A stretch of 64,000 nucleotides of DNA from Clostridia bacterium (GTDB lineage Bacteria > Bacillota > Clostridia > UMGS1883): positions 1-64,000 of the forward strand of contig JAFVPB010000056.1 of NCBI GenBank assembly GCA_017505525.1. The letters are read 5' to 3'. The position numbers were made by a program, and so were the translations under genes. This document shows positions 61,494 to 64,000 of this stretch, in pieces; positions within the stretch are counted from its first letter, which is position 1, and the number at the start of each line of letters is the position of its first letter. The notes beneath the pieces were generated by a model that did no database searches, was not told where the DNA came from, and saw only the letters and a list, made by a program, of their open reading frames with translations.

Positions 61494-62501
61494 ATGAAAA
61501 GGAATCAGAATCCGTTAAATACAGTTGTTAAACGTGCAAGCGAAATTTTACCTTCTATGCGCTTTAAAGATGGAGATTTTTCACTCTGGCAACAAAATGC
61601 AAAAGAAAAGCTTGAGGAACTTTTAGGACTTCCGCTTGCAAACTGTGATGATTTATTCTCTGTAGAATATGAAAAAGAGCGTGATGAATATAATGAAATT
61701 CGTTTCACTTTTCAAAGTGAGGACGGATATTTCGTGCCTTGTCATCTGTTAATTCCAAAGGGAGTAGAAAAGCTGCCGCCTTTGGTTATATGCCTGCAGG
61801 GACATTCAACGGGAATGCATATATCTCTTGGCAGACCAAAGCATTCTCCGCGCGATGAAGAATCAATTGCAGGAGAACGTGATTTTGCCGTAGGTGCTTT
61901 AAAAAGAGGGTATTGCGCGCTGACTATAGAGCAACGCGGAATGGGTGAGTGTGGCGGTGCAGAAAACGGAGATACAGCGTGCCACATACATACTATGCCA
62001 AATCTGCTTATCGGGAGAACAACAATCGGCGAACGAGTATGGGATATTATGCGCGCTTTAGATGTGGTAACAGAGCGTTTTTCTGATGTGTTTGATAAGG
62101 ATAATATTATCTGCCTTGGGAATTCTGGCGGAGGAACGGCTGCATTCTACACAGCGTGCCTTGAAGAAAGAATAAAAACTGCCGTTGTAAGCTGCGCTTT
62201 TTGCGGATACGATGCATCTATTATGCCAATAGTACACTGCACGTGTAATTTTGTGCCCGGAATAAGAAAATATTTTGAAATGGGAGATTTGGGCGGACTT
62301 ATAGCACCCCGTAACCTTGTTGTGGTATCGGGAAAGAATGACCCGATTTTCCCGATAGATTCAGCTGTGAAAAATTTTGAAATAACCAAGAAATTGTATT
62401 CTTACACCAACGGTAAATGCATACAGGCTATTGGAGACGGTGGACACCGCTTCTACTACAACACAACATGGCAGGCTTACGACGAGCTTGTGAAATATTG
62501 A
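61494..62501 (+). CDS. Alpha/beta hydrolase, acetyl-xylan-esterase-like
   Basis: A 335-residue cytoplasmic alpha/beta hydrolase of the abhydrolase_7 (dienelactone/acetyl esterase) type. The catalytic triad is visible: Ser211 in LGNSGGG, Asp283 in SGKNDPIFP and His318 in DGGHRFYY. ICLQGHSTGMHISLG supplies the oxyanion-hole region. It begins 15 bp after the large hydrolase and precedes an SGNH hydrolase gene, so it probably removes acyl groups from imported or surface-processed oligosaccharides. The preferred ester is unknown. Confidence 0.85.
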   Translation: MKRNQNPLNTVVKRASEILPSMRFKDGDFSLWQQNAKEKLEELLGLPLANCDDLFSVEYEKERDEYNEIRFTFQSEDGYFVPCHLLIPKGVEKLPPLVICLQGHSTGMHISLGRPKHSPRDEESIAGERDFAVGALKRGYCALTIEQRGMGECGGAENGDTACHIHTMPNLLIGRTTIGERVWDIMRALDVVTERFSDVFDKDNIICLGNSGGGTAAFYTACLEERIKTAVVSCAFCGYDASIMPIVHCTCNFVPGIRKYFEMGDLGGLIAPRNLVVVSGKNDPIFPIDSAVKNFEITKKLYSYTNGKCIQAIGDGGHRFYYNTTWQAYDELVKY

Positions 62502-62517
62502 TTGAGAGGCTTTTAAT

Positions 62518-63298
62518 ATGGATTGGGAAAAGGAACTTTTTAAACAAGATGAAAAACCATTGGATTCTCTTGTTGACGGATACAGTAATACATCGATATT
62601 TCGCACAATGGCGTTTATCGGAGATAGCCTTTCTTCGGGAGAGTTTGAAAAAAAGAGATGAAAACGGAAACAAAGAATATCACGATATGTTCGAATATTC
62701 CTGGGGGCAGTATATTGCAAGAAAAAACGGTCTTAAAGCCTATAATTTTTCGAGAGGCGGTATGTCTACAACCGGCTATATAGAAAATTTTGCAGAGGAA
62801 AAAGGCTACTGGGATAAGGAAAAGGCTTGTCAGGCGTATGTGATTGCAATGGGCTACAATGATATATATAACGGTACCAGAGAAATTGGAACTATTGATG
62901 ATATTTCTGATGACTGGAAGAATAACAAGAAAACTTTTATTGGGAACTATGCAACAATTATAAGCAGGTATAAGGAAATAAGCCCCGATTCCAAATTTTT
63001 CCTGGTTACTCTTTGTGATGATGCTATTGATGATGCTACAAAAAAAGAAAGAGTTAAGGGCATGGTTGATGCTTTATATTCCTTAGGTGATTATTTTGAT
63101 AATTGCTACGTTATAGATTTGTATCATTACGGTCCCATACATAACGAGAAATTCAGGGAAAAATTTTATCTGTATGGGCATATGACGCCCTCGGGATATA
63201 TTTTGACGGCAAGAATTATCGATTCATATATAGATTATATTATCCGTCATAATCCCAAAGATTTTAAAAATGTAGGATTTATCGGAAGAACAGATTGA
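62518..63298 (+). pseudogene. SGNH/GDSL hydrolase gene, frameshifted
   Basis: The first part (MDWEKELFKQDEKPL... MAFIGDSLSSGEFEK) holds the GDS nucleophile block and the second part (RDENGNKEYHDMFEYSWGQYIARKNG... to GHMTPSGYILTARII with the catalytic His) continues the same fold in another frame. One extra A in the A7 tract at 62648-62654 causes a stop at 62659. Removing it would restore a ~259-residue esterase. GAGAGG precedes the ATG at 62518. No other lesion is seen, so the change is very recent, variable or an assembly error. It lies between an alpha/beta esterase and a GH4 gene and would act with them in deacylating glycans. Confidence 0.85.
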
Positions 63299-63312
63299 GA
63301 GGAGATTATAAA

Positions 63313-64000
63313 ATGAATTACTCTAATAACAAAGCGGAAAACGTGAAAATAGCTTATATCGGAGGCGGCTCCAGAGGTTGGGCGTGGGGCCTTATGAGCG
63401 ACCTTGCAACGGCAGAAGATATGAGCGGAGAAGTTTATCTTTATGATATTGATTTCGATGCGGCAAAGGCAAACGAAATTATAGGTAATAAATATAACAA
63501 TGCTGAGGGCGCATTGTCAAAATGGACATATAAGGCAGTAGAGAATATCGGAGATGCACTCGCAGGTGCGGATTTTGTAATCATCTCAATCCTCCCCGGA
63601 ACTTTCGATGAAATGGAATTAGATGTGCATACCCCTGAAAAGTACGGAATTTATCAATCGGTAGGTGATACATCGGGTCCCGGTGGAATTATTCGTGCGA
63701 TGAGAACTGTGCCGATGTATGAAGAAATCGGTAGAAATATTAAAAAGTATTGCCCGAATGCGTGGGTGATTAACTATACCAATCCGATGACTTTGTGCGT
63801 TAAAGCACTCTACAATGTGTTCCCTGAAATTAAGGCATTTGGATGCTGCCATGAGGTTTTCGGTACTCAGAAGTTCTTAATCGAAATGGTAAAGGAATAC
63901 CTTGGCGAGAAGCCAAAGAGAGAAGATATAAAAGTAAATGTAATTGGTGTAAATCACTTTACGTGGCTTACAAGTGTTAAATATAAAAATCATGATTTGT
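63313..64000 (+). CDS. GH4-family glycosidase (N-terminal part, runs off the window)
   Basis: The frame is open from ATG 63313 to the end of the window (229 codons visible). The Rossmann N-terminus KIAYIGGGSRGWAWGLMSDLA binds NAD+, as in all GH4 enzymes, which use an oxidation-elimination mechanism with a divalent metal. INYTNPMTL and GCCHEVFG carry the metal-binding Cys and His, and VNHFTWL follows. Family members cleave alpha-glucosides, alpha-galactosides or galacturonides; the WGL and HEVFG forms resemble the alpha-galacturonidase/alpha-glucosidase groups, but I cannot choose. GGAGA precedes the ATG. It is the last visible gene of the glycan operon. Confidence 0.9.
   Translation, partial: MNYSNNKAENVKIAYIGGGSRGWAWGLMSDLATAEDMSGEVYLYDIDFDAAKANEIIGNKYNNAEGALSKWTYKAVENIGDALAGADFVIISILPGTFDEMELDVHTPEKYGIYQSVGDTSGPGGIIRAMRTVPMYEEIGRNIKKYCPNAWVINYTNPMTLCVKALYNVFPEIKAFGCCHEVFGTQKFLIEMVKEYLGEKPKREDIKVNVIGVNHFTWLTSVKYKNHDL

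Noticed and set aside
1-64000. CRISPR arrays, tRNA and rRNA genes
   Set aside because: No regularly spaced direct repeats and no cloverleaf or rRNA signatures were recognised while reading the window; short tRNAs could be missed without a covariance search.

Overview
The window comes from a low-GC, endospore-forming, Gram-positive bacterium of the class Clostridia. The evidence is the C-terminus of SpoIVA at the left edge, a complete spoVT, a SCIFF peptide with its radical SAM maturase, a TM1266-type hydrogenase-system regulator, an S-layer-homology (SLH) surface protein, and several secreted proteins with copper-amine-oxidase-like N-terminal domains. These point to an anaerobe, probably of gut or rumen type; I cannot name a genus. 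No rRNA, tRNA, CRISPR array, prophage or integrase was seen.

Layout, left to right. 1-6.1 kb: spoIVA end, a secreted transglutaminase-like protein with a lipoprotein, an iron alcohol dehydrogenase, a RAYT-type transposase whose own coding sequence carries two copies of a structured repeat, and the SCIFF peptide/maturase pair. 6.2-15.6 kb: an MFS transporter and AraC regulator divergent from a GH36 alpha-galactosidase, a secreted protein with a recent 390-bp internal duplication, a sodium symporter, FucU, a DMT permease and a frameshifted PspC-domain gene. 15.6-24.5 kb: a tightly packed eight-gene cluster (pseudokinase, Ser/Thr kinase, 51-aa protein, UPF1/DNA2-like helicase, and four proteins of unknown function, two clearly membrane-bound and one with a C-terminal anchor), which I could not match to a described system. 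24.5-34.6 kb: housekeeping genes (nadE, acyl-CoA ligase with a divergent TetR, ppa, maf, mreC, mreD, PBP2, minCDE, mgsA, TM1266-like regulator).

34.6-43.6 kb: a cobalamin riboswitch and terminator precede a five-gene operon. It encodes a 1218-aa SLH-anchored protein with two alpha/alpha-barrel regions and a DUF4430 domain, a second membrane-tethered DUF4430 protein, a CobA/BtuR-type corrinoid adenosyltransferase, an ECF T component, and one polypeptide fusing two ECF ATPases to an S component. Because the barrel plus DUF4430 architecture resembles animal intrinsic factor/transcobalamin, I read this as a complete capture, transport and adenosylation route for corrinoids. It is the most interesting system in the window.

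43.6-57.8 kb: a secreted protein, a 356-bp intergenic region full of palindromes, creatininase-family protein, phosphoglucomutase, VanZ-like protein, an AraC/AAC(3)-like pair, a two-gene cassette lying between a truncated and a complete copy of spoVT, small membrane proteins, a GH26-like secreted protein with Trp-rich repeats, a SLOG protein and a lipid kinase. 57.9-64 kb: a glycan-degradation operon (an unclassified 1160-aa putative hydrolase, an esterase-like alpha/beta hydrolase, a frameshifted SGNH hydrolase and the start of a GH4 enzyme). Two genes, pspC and the SGNH hydrolase, are each broken by one extra A in an A-tract, so either phase variation or sequencing error must be considered.
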